Counted from the stretch's first letter, positions 23,990 through 33,470 are shown. The stretch: DNA of 64,000 nt from Hymenobacter siberiensis (GCF_018967845.1 NZ_JAHLZZ010000001.1:372001-436000); one strand, 5' to 3'. Numbers and translations are program-made. Notes: generated by a model from the letters alone, not told the origin.

Positions 23990-26443
23990 TCAAAGCCTTG
24001 CGGCGCGGATAATGTCTGCAAACACCCCCGAGGCCGTGACCTCCGCTCCCGCCCCGGCGCCCTTCACCACCAGCGGCTGGTCGACGTAGCGGTCGGTGTA
24101 AAACAGCACCACGTTGTCCTTGCCGCGCAGGTCGTATAAATCATGCCCGGGCGCTACCTGCTGGAGGCCCACGGCGGCGTGGCCATCGGCGTAGCGGGCC
24201 ACGAATTTCAGGCGCTTGCCGGCCGCCGAAGCCGCCTCATACAGCGCCTTGAAGTGGCTTTCGTGCGCCGCCATCTGGGTATAGAAAGCTTCCACGTCGC
24301 CTTCGAGACAGGCCGGCGGCAGGAAAGTTTCGATTTCAATATCCGCCATTTCCATTACCTGGCCGGCCTCCCGGGCGAGGATGAGGATTTTGCGGGCTAC
24401 GTCCGAGCCGCTCAGGTCAAGGCGCGGGTCGGGCTCAGTGTAGCCTTCGGTCTGGGCCTGGCGCACCACGTCGGCAAAGGGCCGGGTACCGTCGTAGTTA
24501 TTGAACACAAAGTTGAGCGTGCCCGAAAGCACGGCCTCCATGCGCCGCACCACGTCGCCGCTGCGCGTGAGGTCGTTCAACGTGCCGATAATGGGCAGGG
24601 CCGCGCCCACGTTGGTTTCAAACAAGTAGCTGGCGTTGAACTCCTTCGACAGGATTTTGAGGCGGGCGTAGTGCGCGTAGTCCGACGAGGCGGCCACTTT
24701 ATTACAAGCCACGATGGCCACGCTCTTGGCAAGCAAATCGGCGTAGATGCCGGCGGCGGCCGGGTTGGCTGTCACATCCACGAAGATGGAGTTGCGCAGG
24801 TTGCGGGCAATGATAAGCTGGGTAAACTCGGCCAGCGTCTGGGCCGGGGCCTGGGCCAGCTCTTCGGGCCAAGCCGTGAGGTCGAGGCCGTTTTCATCCA
24901 CCAGGCAGTGGCGGCTGTTGGCAATGGCCACCACGCGCACCTGCAAGCCCAGCTTTTCGAGTAGGTGTGCCTGTTGCCGCGCCAGCTGCTCCAGCAATTT
25001 GCTGCCCACGTTGCCCGGCCCGAGAATAAACAAGTTCACCTGCTTCTTGGTAGACTCAAAAAAGGCTTCGTGCAGCACGTTGATGGCCTTGCGCACATCA
25101 GCAGCCCGAATTACGGTCGAAATATTCTTCTCCGAAGCGCCCTGCGCAATGGCCCGGATGTTCACCCCATTCTGCCCCAGTGCCCCAAACAGCTTGCCGC
25201 TGATGCCGGGGTGATTTTTCATGTTCTCGCCCACTAGCGCCACAATGGCGAGGTCCCGCTCGGGCCGCAGCGGCTCGATGCGGCCGGCCGCGATTTCCGT
25301 GGCAAACTCCTCATCCACGGCCACCTGGGCCGGCGCGGCATCCGGCGTGTTCACGCCCACGCAAATAGAATGCTCGGAAGAGCTTTGGGTAATGAGAATC
25401 ACGTTGATGCGCTCCCGGGCCAGCGCCTCAAACAGCCGCTTCGAGAAGCCGGGGATGCCCACCATGCCGCTGCCTTCCAGGTTCAGCAGAGTCAGGTTGC
25501 CGATGCTGGAAATGCCCTGCACCACGGCCGGCGTGCGTGGCGGCTCCACTTCCACCAGCGTGCCGTAATCGTCGGGCGCGAAAGTGTTTTTAATCCAGAG
25601 CGGAATTCCGCGCTGCATGACGGGCTGAATAGTAGGCGGATAAAGCACCTTCGCCCCAAAGTGCGATAGCTCCATAGCCTCCTGATACGAAATGTGCGCA
25701 ATGGGCCGGGCGCTGCGCACGAGGCGCGGGTCGGCGGTCATCATGCCGCTCACGTCGGTCCAGATTTCGAGCTTTTCCGCATCCAGCGCGGCGGCCAGAA
25801 TCGCCGCCGTGTAGTCGGAGCCGCCGCGGCCCAGCGTGGTGGTGGTGCCGTGGGCATCGGCGGCGATGAAGCCGGGCACGACCCAGATTTTCGCCGGGTT
25901 TTGGGACTTGAAATCAGCCACTTGCTTTTGAGTCGTGGCCATATCCACTTCGGCCATTCCGAAGTGGGAATTGGTGCGAATGAGCTGCCGGGCATCGGCC
26001 CATACGGCATCCAGACCTTGCGCCTGCGCAGTCGCGGCAATCAGTTGCGACGACAGCAGCTCGCCGTAGCTCATCAGCCGGTCAAGGGTGCGTTTAGATA
26101 GTTCACCAAGAGCAGAAATGCCTTTGTAAATATTGATTATCTCAACGAATTGATTACTTAAATCGCCAATTTCTTCCATTGGCGTATCAGGCAATAGCTG
26201 ATACGCTGCGTCTCCATGCCGCTGCAGTATATCGGTTAGCATCTTATTAACGTCGATGTCTCGCAGACTGCCGCCAGTCGCAGCGGTTCGCCCTACGTTA
26301 ATCAGCGCATCGGTGGTCCCACCCAGCGCCGACACGACCATTACAACTGGCCCGCGCTCAGCAGCCGTGGCTACAATGGCCAGCGACTTGCGGATATTCT
26401 CGGCGGAGGCCACCGACGTGCCTCCAAATTTCAACACTTGCAT
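23990..26443 (-). CDS. thrA: bifunctional aspartate kinase / homoserine dehydrogenase
   Basis: 817 residues joining two enzymes that open and close the path from aspartate to homoserine. The kinase begins MQVLKFGGTSVASAENI. Two ACT-like regulatory modules lie near 310-460 (LTLLNLEGSGMVGIPGF; VALVGENMKNHPGISGKLFGAL). The dehydrogenase begins near 465 (VNLFILGPGNVGSKLLEQL) and has the catalytic region around SYLFETNVGAALPIIGTL and EGYTEPDPRLDLSG. Feedback control by threonine through the ACT domains is expected for the family. It heads the thrABC unit; a terminator-like structure lies in its leader. Confidence 0.96.
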   Translation of the reverse strand: MQVLKFGGTSVASAENIRKSLAIVATAAERGPVVMVVSALGGTTDALINVGRTAATGGSLRDIDVNKMLTDILQRHGDAAYQLLPDTPMEEIGDLSNQFVEIINIYKGISALGELSKRTLDRLMSYGELLSSQLIAATAQAQGLDAVWADARQLIRTNSHFGMAEVDMATTQKQVADFKSQNPAKIWVVPGFIAADAHGTTTTLGRGGSDYTAAILAAALDAEKLEIWTDVSGMMTADPRLVRSARPIAHISYQEAMELSHFGAKVLYPPTIQPVMQRGIPLWIKNTFAPDDYGTLVEVEPPRTPAVVQGISSIGNLTLLNLEGSGMVGIPGFSKRLFEALARERINVILITQSSSEHSICVGVNTPDAAPAQVAVDEEFATEIAAGRIEPLRPERDLAIVALVGENMKNHPGISGKLFGALGQNGVNIRAIAQGASEKNISTVIRAADVRKAINVLHEAFFESTKKQVNLFILGPGNVGSKLLEQLARQQAHLLEKLGLQVRVVAIANSRHCLVDENGLDLTAWPEELAQAPAQTLAEFTQLIIARNLRNSIFVDVTANPAAAGIYADLLAKSVAIVACNKVAASSDYAHYARLKILSKEFNASYLFETNVGAALPIIGTLNDLTRSGDVVRRMEAVLSGTLNFVFNNYDGTRPFADVVRQAQTEGYTEPDPRLDLSGSDVARKILILAREAGQVMEMADIEIETFLPPACLEGDVEAFYTQMAAHESHFKALYEAASAAGKRLKFVARYADGHAAVGLQQVAPGHDLYDLRGKDNVVLFYTDRYVDQPLVVKGAGAGAEVTASGVFADIIRAARL

Positions 26444-26537
26444 TGCAGTTTCTGGTTAGTGAAGTTGCGGTGCCGCTTGGGTGGGAAGTGCGAAACCAGA
26501 AGAGTTTGAAAGCTTGAGCGGAAACGCCCAAGGGCGT

Positions 26538-26618
26538 AAAAAAACTGTTTGGTAGGGTAAGAACCGGGCCGGAATAGCCTTGCTACTCCATTGCCCGGCC
26601 CCGGCCACACCCAAACAG
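26538..26618 (-). promoter_or_regulatory. terminator-like leader upstream of thrA (candidate attenuator)
   Basis: On the minus strand CTGTTTGG (26611-26618) can pair with CCAAACAG (26545-26552), and seven Ts follow. Inside lies a second hairpin, CCGGG...GGAGTAGC-AAG-GCTATTCC...CCCGG. The T-run is about 95 nt before the thrA start, so premature termination is possible. No Thr/Ile-rich leader peptide was found. The control mechanism is unknown. Confidence 0.5.
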
Positions 26619-26753
26619 ACAGGCGCAATGTAGGGCGCGGCACGGCCATTTCCCGCATCCATTCTGCGGTTTATTCGGGGTACCGGCCCGCCGATGGGCT
26701 TCTCCCGTCAAATCCCGCGAACCAACGTGCTGAATAGCGGTGTTTAGAATCCG

Positions 26754-26762
26754 TATCTTTGC
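26754..26762 (+). promoter_or_regulatory. -7 box for prfA
   Basis: TATCTTTGC matches TAnnTTTGC, 29 nt before the prfA ATG. No clear -33 TTTG was seen. Confidence 0.6.
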
Positions 26763-26791
26763 ACACTATCTGATTATTTCCCGAACACCCG

Positions 26792-27865
26792 ATGCTCGAT
26801 AAACTAGAAGCCATCAACCAGCGCTACGAAAACGTCAACGATGAGCTGATGCAGCCCGACGTGATGTCGGACCTGAAGCGCTACAAATCCCTGAACAAGG
26901 AATACAAGGACCTGGGCAAGATTGTGACGCAGTACCGCAACTACCAGCAGGTGCTCAGCAACATCGAAAATGCCCGCGAAGTCGTGGCCACCGAAAAAGA
27001 CCAGGACTTCCGCGAAATGGCCAAGGCTGAGCTCGATGAGCTGATGCCCGAGCAGGAGCGCCTCGAAGTGCTCATCAAAGACCTGCTGCTGCCCAAGGAC
27101 CCGAATGACTCCAAGGACGTCATCATGGAAATCCGGGCCGGCGCGGGCGGCGACGAAGCCGCCCTGTTTGCCGGCGATTTGCAGCGCATGTACATGCGCT
27201 TCGCCGAAAAGCAGAACTGGAAAATGGAGCTCATCGACGCCATGGAAGGCACCGCCGGCGGCTACAAGGAAATCATCGTGGCCGTGCGCGGCGAGGATGT
27301 GTACGGCAAGCTCAAGTTTGAAAGTGGCGTGCACCGCGTGCAGCGCGTGCCGGCCACCGAAACCCAGGGCCGTATTCACACCAGCGTGGCCTCCATCGTG
27401 GTTATTCCCGAAGTCGAAGAGTTCGACATCGAGCTGAACATGGGCGATATCCGCAAGGACTATTTCTGCTCCAGCGGCCCCGGCGGCCAGTCCGTAAACA
27501 CCACGTACTCGGCCGTGCGCCTCACCCATTTGCCCTCCGGCCTCGTGGCCCAGTGCCAGGACCAGAAATCGCAACTCAAAAACTTCGATAAAGCCCTTGC
27601 CGTACTCCGCTCCCGCGTGTACGACATGGAGCTAGCCAAGAAGAACGAAGCCGACGGCTTAGTGCGCAAAAGCATGATTGGCGGTGGCGACCGTTCCGAT
27701 AAAATCCGCACCTACAACTACCCCCAGGGCCGCGTCACCGACCACCGCATCGGCTACACGGTGTATAACCTGGCCAGCGTGATGGAAGGCAACGTCGACG
27801 ACTTCGTAGAGCAGCTCCGCATTGCCGAAAGCGCCGAGCGCCTGCAGGAAGGCGTGACGAAATAA
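26792..27865 (+). CDS. prfA: peptide chain release factor 1
   Basis: 357 residues. RF1 releases the finished protein at UAA and UAG codons. The stop-codon reading motif PAT is seen in [18 protein letters not shown], and the peptidyl-transferase GGQ in [20 protein letters not shown]. The PAT (not SPF) motif separates it from RF2. Length is normal. It is a single-gene unit with its own promoter box and a terminator at 27907. Confidence 0.97.
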   Translation: MLDKLEAINQRYENVNDELMQPDVMSDLKRYKSLNKEYKDLGKIVTQYRNYQQVLSNIENAREVVATEKDQDFREMAKAELDELMPEQERLEVLIKDLLLPKDPNDSKDVIMEIRAGAGGDEAALFAGDLQRMYMRFAEKQNWKMELIDAMEGTAGGYKEIIVAVRGEDVYGKLKFESGVHRVQRVPATETQGRIHTSVASIVVIPEVEEFDIELNMGDIRKDYFCSSGPGGQSVNTTYSAVRLTHLPSGLVAQCQDQKSQLKNFDKALAVLRSRVYDMELAKKNEADGLVRKSMIGGGDRSDKIRTYNYPQGRVTDHRIGYTVYNLASVMEGNVDDFVEQLRIAESAERLQEGVTK

Positions 27866-27904
27866 GTGGAAGCAGGAAGTGAGGAGCGGGAACTGCCCCA
27901 ACGA

Positions 27905-28113
27905 CCAACTCCCCTCCTTACCAAGGAGGGGAGTTTTTGCGAAGCAAAGACGGGGGTGATTGGGGGCGTTGAACGACTGATGTTGAACAATACCGTCCTT
28001 CACACTCGCACTTCCTTAAACATACTCATTTCCCAACGCCCAGCGTTCAACGCCCCCAACCACCCCAGCGCCCGCTTCGCGGCCGCGTCCCCTCCTTGGT
28101 AAGGAGGGGAGTT
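27905..28113. repeat. 209-bp palindromic element downstream of prfA
   Basis: The left end (CAACTCCCCTCCTTACCAAG) is the complement of the right end near 28090-28112. Inner parts also pair: GGGGGCGTTGAAC (27961-27973) with GTTCAACGCCCCC. The right end stops about 20 nt before the next gene's start. No reading frame is present. Confidence 0.8.
27907..27938 (+). terminator. prfA terminator
   Basis: AACTCCCCTCCTT pairs with AAGGAGGGGAGTT across ACC, followed by TTT. It is also the left end of the larger palindromic element to 28113. Confidence 0.85.
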
Positions 28114-28131
28114 GACCGCCCAACGCCTTCT

Positions 28132-29688
28132 ATGCGCCACCTCTTCCCGCTGTTTCTGGTCCTGAGCTGCCTGCTCACCTTCCTACCCGGCTGCGAGCCG
28201 AAGGAAGACTTGGTGCAAACATCCGGTAGCCTGGCATTTGCCACCGACACGGTGAAGTTTGACACGGTATTCACCACCATCCAGACGGTGACGAAGCGCC
28301 TGTGGGTGTACAACCGCAACAGCGGCGCGGTGAAAACCGACGTGAGCCTGGCCGGCAGGCTGGGTTCCACGTACTCGCTGATTATCAATGGCGATGCCGG
28401 CGCCACCATCAGCGGCATTACCATCCGGGGCAACGACAGCCTGCTGGTGCTGGTGCGCGCCGTGCTCGGCGACAACGGCAAGGACAAGCCCTTTCTGCTG
28501 GAAGACCAAGTGAATTTCCGCACCAACGGCAACGAGCAGAACGTGAAGGTGGTGGCCTTCGGGCAAAATGCCTATTTCCACCGCGCCGATTATGTCACCA
28601 CCAGCACTACCTGGCGCACCGACAAGCCCCACGTCATCATCAATGCCAACCGGGTGCTGACGCCGGGCCAAGCTCCCGTTTCATTCGGGGTGCTGGTGGG
28701 CCAGGGAGTCACGCTGACTATTCCCAAAGGTGCCCGCATTTACGCCCACGCCGGCTCCTATCTGCAGGTGAACGGCACGCTGCGGGTGAACGACGACTTC
28801 GTGCCCGGCTCCGGCGCGACCGATACCGTGAAGGCTACCAACGCCAACATCGTGCGCTTCCAGGGCGACCGGCTGGAGCCGTTCTACGGCGACATTCCCA
28901 GCCAGTGGGGCGGCATTATTTTCAGCAGCACCAGCCGCAACAACAGCATTCGCTACACCGAAATCAAGAACGCCACTTTCGGCGCGCTGCTCTATAACCG
29001 CGACGGCCTGACGCCCCACCCCACCCTGGCCCTGAATAACACCGTTTTTCGCAATATCTCGGGGTCGAATGTGTCATTTGCCAATGCAAACCCCGGTACC
29101 GGCGGCGGCGTCATCAGCTATTCCGGCGATGTGGCGGCCACCAACTGCCTCTTCACCAACTGCGGCGAATATGCGATGGTGGGCATCGGCGGCTCCTACG
29201 ATTTGAACTTCTGCACCATTGCCAACTACACGCCGGCCTTTCGGCGCGAAACGTCCTCCCTCACGTTCACCAACGTAGACGACGCCCTGAAATCCCCGCC
29301 AAAACTGCCAACTAGTGTCACCATTCGCAATTCCATCGTGTGGGGCTCTTTTGAGGACGAGTTGTATTTGCAGAACAACGGCGACCCCACGTTTACGTTC
29401 AGCATCCTGAATTCGCTGCTGCGTACCAAGGAGTACGGCGCTGCTTCGGACGCTACCGGCACCCCCGGTCTGGCCTTTCCCACCCGCTTCAATATCGTCA
29501 ACATCGACCCGCTGTTTGTCCGCACGTCGCTCAGCAGCAGCCGGCCCGATTACACCCTGCAAGCCACCTCGCCGGCTACCGCGCCCCGCCGCGCCAAAGC
29601 CATTGGCTCTACCACGCCCCCTCGCGACCTCATCAACCTGCCGCGCAACCTGACATTCCCCAGCCTGGGGGCCTACGAGCACAAGTAA
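28132..29688 (+). CDS. surface lipoprotein with a C-terminal beta-helix
   Basis: 518 residues from ATG 28132 (MRHLFPLFLVLSCLLTFLPGC); the longer frame adds residues with no signal sequence. Lipobox Cys21. Residues about 30-160 look like a beta-sandwich (SGSLAFATDTVKFDTVFTTI). From about 210 on, repeated strands such as GVTLTIPKGARIYAHAGSYLQVNGTL and GGVISYSGDVAATNCLFTNCGEY suggest a right-handed parallel beta-helix. This is a common cell-surface layout in Bacteroidota. No enzyme motif was identified. Confidence 0.75.
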   Translation: MRHLFPLFLVLSCLLTFLPGCEPKEDLVQTSGSLAFATDTVKFDTVFTTIQTVTKRLWVYNRNSGAVKTDVSLAGRLGSTYSLIINGDAGATISGITIRGNDSLLVLVRAVLGDNGKDKPFLLEDQVNFRTNGNEQNVKVVAFGQNAYFHRADYVTTSTTWRTDKPHVIINANRVLTPGQAPVSFGVLVGQGVTLTIPKGARIYAHAGSYLQVNGTLRVNDDFVPGSGATDTVKATNANIVRFQGDRLEPFYGDIPSQWGGIIFSSTSRNNSIRYTEIKNATFGALLYNRDGLTPHPTLALNNTVFRNISGSNVSFANANPGTGGGVISYSGDVAATNCLFTNCGEYAMVGIGGSYDLNFCTIANYTPAFRRETSSLTFTNVDDALKSPPKLPTSVTIRNSIVWGSFEDELYLQNNGDPTFTFSILNSLLRTKEYGAASDATGTPGLAFPTRFNIVNIDPLFVRTSLSSSRPDYTLQATSPATAPRRAKAIGSTTPPRDLINLPRNLTFPSLGAYEHK

Positions 29689-29716
29689 GCGCCGTTGAAT
29701 CAGGTTATTCTAGCCG

Positions 29717-29800
29717 TAGCGCGAACTTTGTAGTTCGCGTCCCCGCGCCGCTAAAAGCCGTTCGAATGGCACGAAAACGCGAACTACAGAGTTCGCGCTA
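29717..29800. repeat. palindromic element TAGCGCGAACT family
   Basis: Arms of 24 nt (TAGCGCGAACTTTGTAG... and its complement, 23/24). Each arm also folds on itself through CGCGAACT and AGTTCGCG. It lies between two convergent lipoprotein genes. Confidence 0.8.
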
Positions 29801-29829
29801 CTATCCGGCCCGATGCACCACCCTGGAAA

Positions 29830-30411
29830 CTACTCCACCCGCCCGGCCGCCGAATAGTGCAGCGTGTCGAACAGCACCAGCTTCTGGGTTCCCACCACTT
29901 TGTAGGTGCGCAGCTGGCCGTTTTCCAGCTGCACGCGCAGCTGCTTTTGCGCCGAAAACAGCGGGTTGTTCTGGATAATGGTAGCCGCGATTTCCTGCGG
30001 TACCGCGCCTTGCTGCACCACTGTCAGGCTGGCCACGGGCGCGTTGGGCTGGCCCGGCCGGCGCGTGTAGGTGCGGCGCAGGCGTCCATCGGGAAGCGCC
30101 ACCGAGTCGACGGCATAGGCCCCGCGCAGGGCGGCTTTGTTGATATCAGCCTGGAAGAAAATCTGGAGCTCGTCATTCCATTTCACGGCGGGCACGCGCA
30201 CAGTTTCGGGCGCGTTGCCGCGCAGGCTTACGTGCTTGGTCACGGCCGCATGGCGCTTCTCCAGCTGCGCTACCTGCTGCGTGAGCAGGCCTTTCACATC
30301 GAAGTACAGCGGCTGGCGGGCAGCGGGCGCGGCCGGGCCGGCATCGCCACAGCCGGCCAGCAGCACTACGCCCGTAGCCCACCCGCCTATTACCAGGCCG
30401 CGCTTACGCAT
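29830..30411 (-). CDS. hypothetical lipoprotein
   Basis: 193 residues with a signal peptide and lipobox (LLAGC, Cys21). The mature part begins GDAGPAAPAARQPLYFDVKGLL and is predicted as a helix then beta strands (ETVRVPAVKWNDELQIFFQADINKAALRG; LRTYKVVGTQKLVLFDTLHYS). No known family was recognised. Its start overlaps the end of gpmI by 8 nt, so the two are probably translated from one message. Confidence 0.75.
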   Translation of the reverse strand: MRKRGLVIGGWATGVVLLAGCGDAGPAAPAARQPLYFDVKGLLTQQVAQLEKRHAAVTKHVSLRGNAPETVRVPAVKWNDELQIFFQADINKAALRGAYAVDSVALPDGRLRRTYTRRPGQPNAPVASLTVVQQGAVPQEIAATIIQNNPLFSAQKQLRVQLENGQLRTYKVVGTQKLVLFDTLHYSAAGRVE

Positions 30412-31948
30412 TCGCAGGAGTGTTGGGCCGCAGCATGCTCAGGCCCGTCATCTCGGCCGGCTTGGGCACGCCCATCAGCTCCAGAATGGTGGGAGCCAGG
30501 TCGCCGAGCTTGCCATCGGCCAGGGTGCCGTGGTAGTCGCTGTCGGCCAGAATGCAGGGCACCAGGTTGGTGGTGTGGGCGGTGTTGGGCGAGCCGTCGG
30601 CGTTGCGCATGAACTCGGCATTGCCGTGGTCGGCAATGATGATGCTGGCGTAGCCGGCCTCCAGGGCCGCTTCTACCACGGCGCGGGCGCAGGCATCGGT
30701 CGTTTCCACGGCTTTCACCACGGCCTCGAACACGCCGGTGTGGCCCACCATGTCGGGGTTGGCGAAGTTCAGCACCACGAAATCGGCCGACTTGGCCTGC
30801 AGCTCCGGTATCAGGGCGTCGCGCAGCTCGGCGGCGCTCATCTCGGGCTGCAGGTCGTAGGTCGCCACTTTGGGCGAGGCCCGCAGGATTCGCGTTTCGC
30901 CGGCAAATTCATTCTCCCGGCCACCCGAGAAAAAGAACGTGACGTGCGGATACTTCTCGGTTTCGGCAATGCGAATCTGGGTTTTGCCGTGCGCAGCCAG
31001 CACTTCACCCAGCGTGTTGTTCAGGTTGTCCTTCTCAAAAATGGGCGTCACGCCCACAAAGGTGTCGTCGTAGTTGGTGAGGGTGAGATAATGCAGGTTG
31101 AGGCGCTGCATCTGGAAGGCGTTCATGTCCTGCTGTGTCAGCACTTCCGTGATTTCGCGGCCCCGGTCGGTGCGGAAGTTGAAGCACAGCACCACGTCGC
31201 CGTCCTCAATGGTGGCCAGCGGCTGGCCATCGGCCCCGGTCTTCACGATGGGCTTCAGGAACTCATCCGTCACGCCGTCCTTGTACTGCTCCTGAATGGT
31301 TTGAATCAAGTTTTGCGAGGGCGTGCCGATGCCGTTCACCAGCAAGTCGTAGGCCACCTTCACGCGCTCCCAGCGGCGGTCGCGGTCCATGGCGTAGTAG
31401 CGGCCCACCACCGAGGCGATTTTGGCCCCGCTGCGCACTATCGACTCTTCCAGCTCATTCACGAAACGCACACCACTCTTGGGGTCGGTGTCGCGGCCAT
31501 CGGTGAAGGCGTGCACGAACACGCGCCGTACACCCGCCTCGTGGGCAACGGTGCAGAGCGCCTTCACATGGTCGATGTGCGAATGCACGCCGCCATCAGA
31601 AAGCAAACCAATCAGATGCAGGGGCTTATCATTGGCAATGGCATACTCAAAGGCTTTTACCAGCGCGGGCATCTGGCCCAGCTTGCGCTCCCGGATGGAC
31701 TTGCCGATGCGTACCAGCTCCTGGTTCACCACGCGGCCGGCCCCGATGTTCATATGGCCCACTTCGGAGTTGCCCATCTGCCCCTCGGGCAGGCCCACGG
31801 CTTCGCCCGAGGCTTGCAGCGTGCTGTGCGGGAAGCGTTGCAACAGCTCGTGAAAGAACGGCGTACTAGCCGCATCTACTGCCGAAACTGCCGTATTCGG
31901 GGCAATGCCCCACCCATCGAGAATTACCAATAATACCTGCTTACTCAT
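30404..31948 (-). CDS. gpmI: 2,3-bisphosphoglycerate-independent phosphoglycerate mutase
   Basis: 514 residues. It interconverts 3- and 2-phosphoglycerate in glycolysis with two Mn ions. The metal motif VILDGWGIAPN is at the N-terminus, the phosphoserine is in GQMGNSEVGHMNIGAGR, and the later metal sites are seen in DGRDTDPKSG, DHGNAEFM and HTTNLVPCIL. A TATCTTTGC box lies 3 nt before the ATG, so the message may be leaderless. It overlaps the following lipoprotein gene. Confidence 0.96.
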   Translation of the reverse strand: MSKQVLLVILDGWGIAPNTAVSAVDAASTPFFHELLQRFPHSTLQASGEAVGLPEGQMGNSEVGHMNIGAGRVVNQELVRIGKSIRERKLGQMPALVKAFEYAIANDKPLHLIGLLSDGGVHSHIDHVKALCTVAHEAGVRRVFVHAFTDGRDTDPKSGVRFVNELEESIVRSGAKIASVVGRYYAMDRDRRWERVKVAYDLLVNGIGTPSQNLIQTIQEQYKDGVTDEFLKPIVKTGADGQPLATIEDGDVVLCFNFRTDRGREITEVLTQQDMNAFQMQRLNLHYLTLTNYDDTFVGVTPIFEKDNLNNTLGEVLAAHGKTQIRIAETEKYPHVTFFFSGGRENEFAGETRILRASPKVATYDLQPEMSAAELRDALIPELQAKSADFVVLNFANPDMVGHTGVFEAVVKAVETTDACARAVVEAALEAGYASIIIADHGNAEFMRNADGSPNTAHTTNLVPCILADSDYHGTLADGKLGDLAPTILELMGVPKPAEMTGLSMLRPNTPANA

Positions 31949-31951
31949 GCT

Positions 31952-31960
31952 GCAAAGATA
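31952..31960 (-). promoter_or_regulatory. -7 box immediately before gpmI
   Basis: Minus-strand TATCTTTGC ends 3 nt before the gpmI ATG. The expected start of transcription falls at or within a few bases of the ATG. Confidence 0.65.
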
Positions 31961-32119
31961 CGGCGGCCCTGCGCCTCTGGTTGAAATATTCTACCTTCGC
32001 ACCCGCTTTAAGTCCGGTTATTTTTCGGTCATTCCGCAACCAGCTCAACGCCACCCAGCACTTACTGGCACCATTTTCGCTTGACTCTCTCTGCGTATGA
32101 CGCACTTACTACCGCTATA

Positions 32120-32521
32120 ATGAAACGCTATTTAATTAGGACTCTATTCATCGGATGGTTGTTCCTGCTCGGCTCTGTGGCGGCTCACGCGCAGGCCGAT
32201 AACCTCGGAGCCGTTCGGTCAGCGTTGCGCAACGGGTCTTCCCGCGAGCTGTCGCAATATTTTGCCGCTACCGTTGAAATTGGTTTCGATGGCGACAAGC
32301 AGGGGTACAACGCTACGCAGGCCGAAATTGTCATCAAAGATTTTTTCGGCAAAAATGCTCCCAGCAGCTTCGAGTTTATTCATCAGGGCGAAAGCCAGGA
32401 GCACATTCAGTACGCCATTGGCCGCTATGCGGGCCGCAACGGCACCTACCGCGTCTTTGTGAAGCTCAAGCCCTCGCGCGGCGCACCGGTGATTGACACG
32501 CTGGATTTCACGAAAGAATAA
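32120..32521 (+). CDS. DUF4783 family exported protein
   Basis: 133 residues from ATG 32120 (MKRYLIRTLFIGWLFLLGSVAAHAQA), which gives a clean signal peptide ending AHAQA. The mature part, LGAVRSALRNGSSRELSQYFAATVEIGFDG, resembles the NTF2-like DUF4783 family of Bacteroidota, whose role is not known. It is probably periplasmic. A terminator follows directly. Confidence 0.82.
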   Translation: MKRYLIRTLFIGWLFLLGSVAAHAQADNLGAVRSALRNGSSRELSQYFAATVEIGFDGDKQGYNATQAEIVIKDFFGKNAPSSFEFIHQGESQEHIQYAIGRYAGRNGTYRVFVKLKPSRGAPVIDTLDFTKE

Positions 32522-32526
32522 GCTGA

Positions 32527-32556
32527 GCCCCAACCCCCACAGGTTGGGGCTTTTTT
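32527..32556 (+). terminator. terminator after the DUF4783 gene
   Basis: GCCCCAACC pairs with GGTTGGGGC, followed by TTTTTT. Confidence 0.88.
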
Positions 32557-32585
32557 GTGAGCTTTCGCCACCGCCGCAAGGGCCG

Positions 32586-32594
32586 TACCTTTGC
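32586..32594 (+). promoter_or_regulatory. -7 box immediately before nadC
   Basis: TACCTTTGC lies 3 nt before the GTG at 32598, the same spacing as at gpmI. It supports the GTG as the start. Confidence 0.62.
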
Positions 32595-32597
32595 GCC

Positions 32598-33470
32598 GTG
32601 CAAACTATCTCTGCTCCCTATTCCTATCTCACGCCCGAGGCGCTGACCACCTTCATCCGCACGGCTTTGGCCGAGGATGTGGGCGACGGTGACCATTCGG
32701 CCCTGGCTTCCATTCCGGCCGCCGCGCGCAACCGCGCCCACTTGCTGGTGAAGGGCGAAGGCATGCTGGCCGGCATGGCCCTAGCCCCGCTCATTTTTGC
32801 GGAAGTAGATACCTCGCTGACGATGACGCCCCTACTCGCCGACGGCGACCTGGTGAAGCACGGCGACATCGCCTTCACCGTGGAAGGCCCGGCCCGCAGC
32901 ATCCTCACCGCCGAGCGCCTGGTGCTCAACTGCATGCAGCGTATGAGCGGCATTGCCACCTACACCGCGCACCTCAATACGCTGCTGGCCGGCACTCATG
33001 CCCGGCTGCTCGACACGCGCAAGACCACGCCCAATTTCCGCCTCTGCGAAAAGTGGGCCGTGCTGATTGGCGGCGGCGTGAACCACCGCTACGGCCTGTT
33101 CGACATGATTATTCTCAAGGATAACCACGTCGATTACGCGGGCGGCATTGCGCAGGCCATTGCGGCCACGCACGCCTACCTCACGCAAACCGGCCGGCAG
33201 CTGCCCATCGAAATCGAAACCCGCTCGCTCGATGAAGTGCAGCAGGCGCTGGACGCGGGCAGCATCGACCGCATTATGCTCGACAACATGCCCCCCGAGC
33301 AGCTGCGTGAAGCCGTGGAGCTCATCGCCGGCCGCTTTCCCACGGAAGCCAGCGGCGGCATCACCGAAAAAACCATTGCCGAAGTGGCCCGCACCGGGGT
33401 CGACTACATTTCGGTGGGGGCCCTCACGCACTCCGTCAAAAGCCTGGATTTGAGCCTGAAAGCATATTAA
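32598..33470 (+). CDS. nadC: nicotinate-nucleotide pyrophosphorylase (carboxylating)
   Basis: 290 residues. It makes nicotinate mononucleotide from quinolinate and PRPP in NAD synthesis. Motifs: TALAEDVGDGDHS near 20-35, ERLVLNCMQRMSGIAT, LLDTRKTTPNFR, LIGGGVNHRYGLFDMIILKDNHVD and DRIMLDNM. The GTG at 32598 is chosen over an upstream in-frame ATG that lies inside the previous gene, because the promoter box ends 3 nt before it. The N-terminal QTISAPYSYLTPEALTTFI is of normal length. Confidence 0.95.
   Translation: MQTISAPYSYLTPEALTTFIRTALAEDVGDGDHSALASIPAAARNRAHLLVKGEGMLAGMALAPLIFAEVDTSLTMTPLLADGDLVKHGDIAFTVEGPARSILTAERLVLNCMQRMSGIATYTAHLNTLLAGTHARLLDTRKTTPNFRLCEKWAVLIGGGVNHRYGLFDMIILKDNHVDYAGGIAQAIAATHAYLTQTGRQLPIEIETRSLDEVQQALDAGSIDRIMLDNMPPEQLREAVELIAGRFPTEASGGITEKTIAEVARTGVDYISVGALTHSVKSLDLSLKAY

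Noticed and set aside
26431..26662. Threonine leader peptide before thrA
   Set aside because: The two small frames there have no run of Thr or Ile codons, and one overlaps the thrA start.
30137..31933. 598-codon frame opposite gpmI
   Set aside because: Shadow of gpmI; low-complexity His/Gly/Val-rich translation without any motif.
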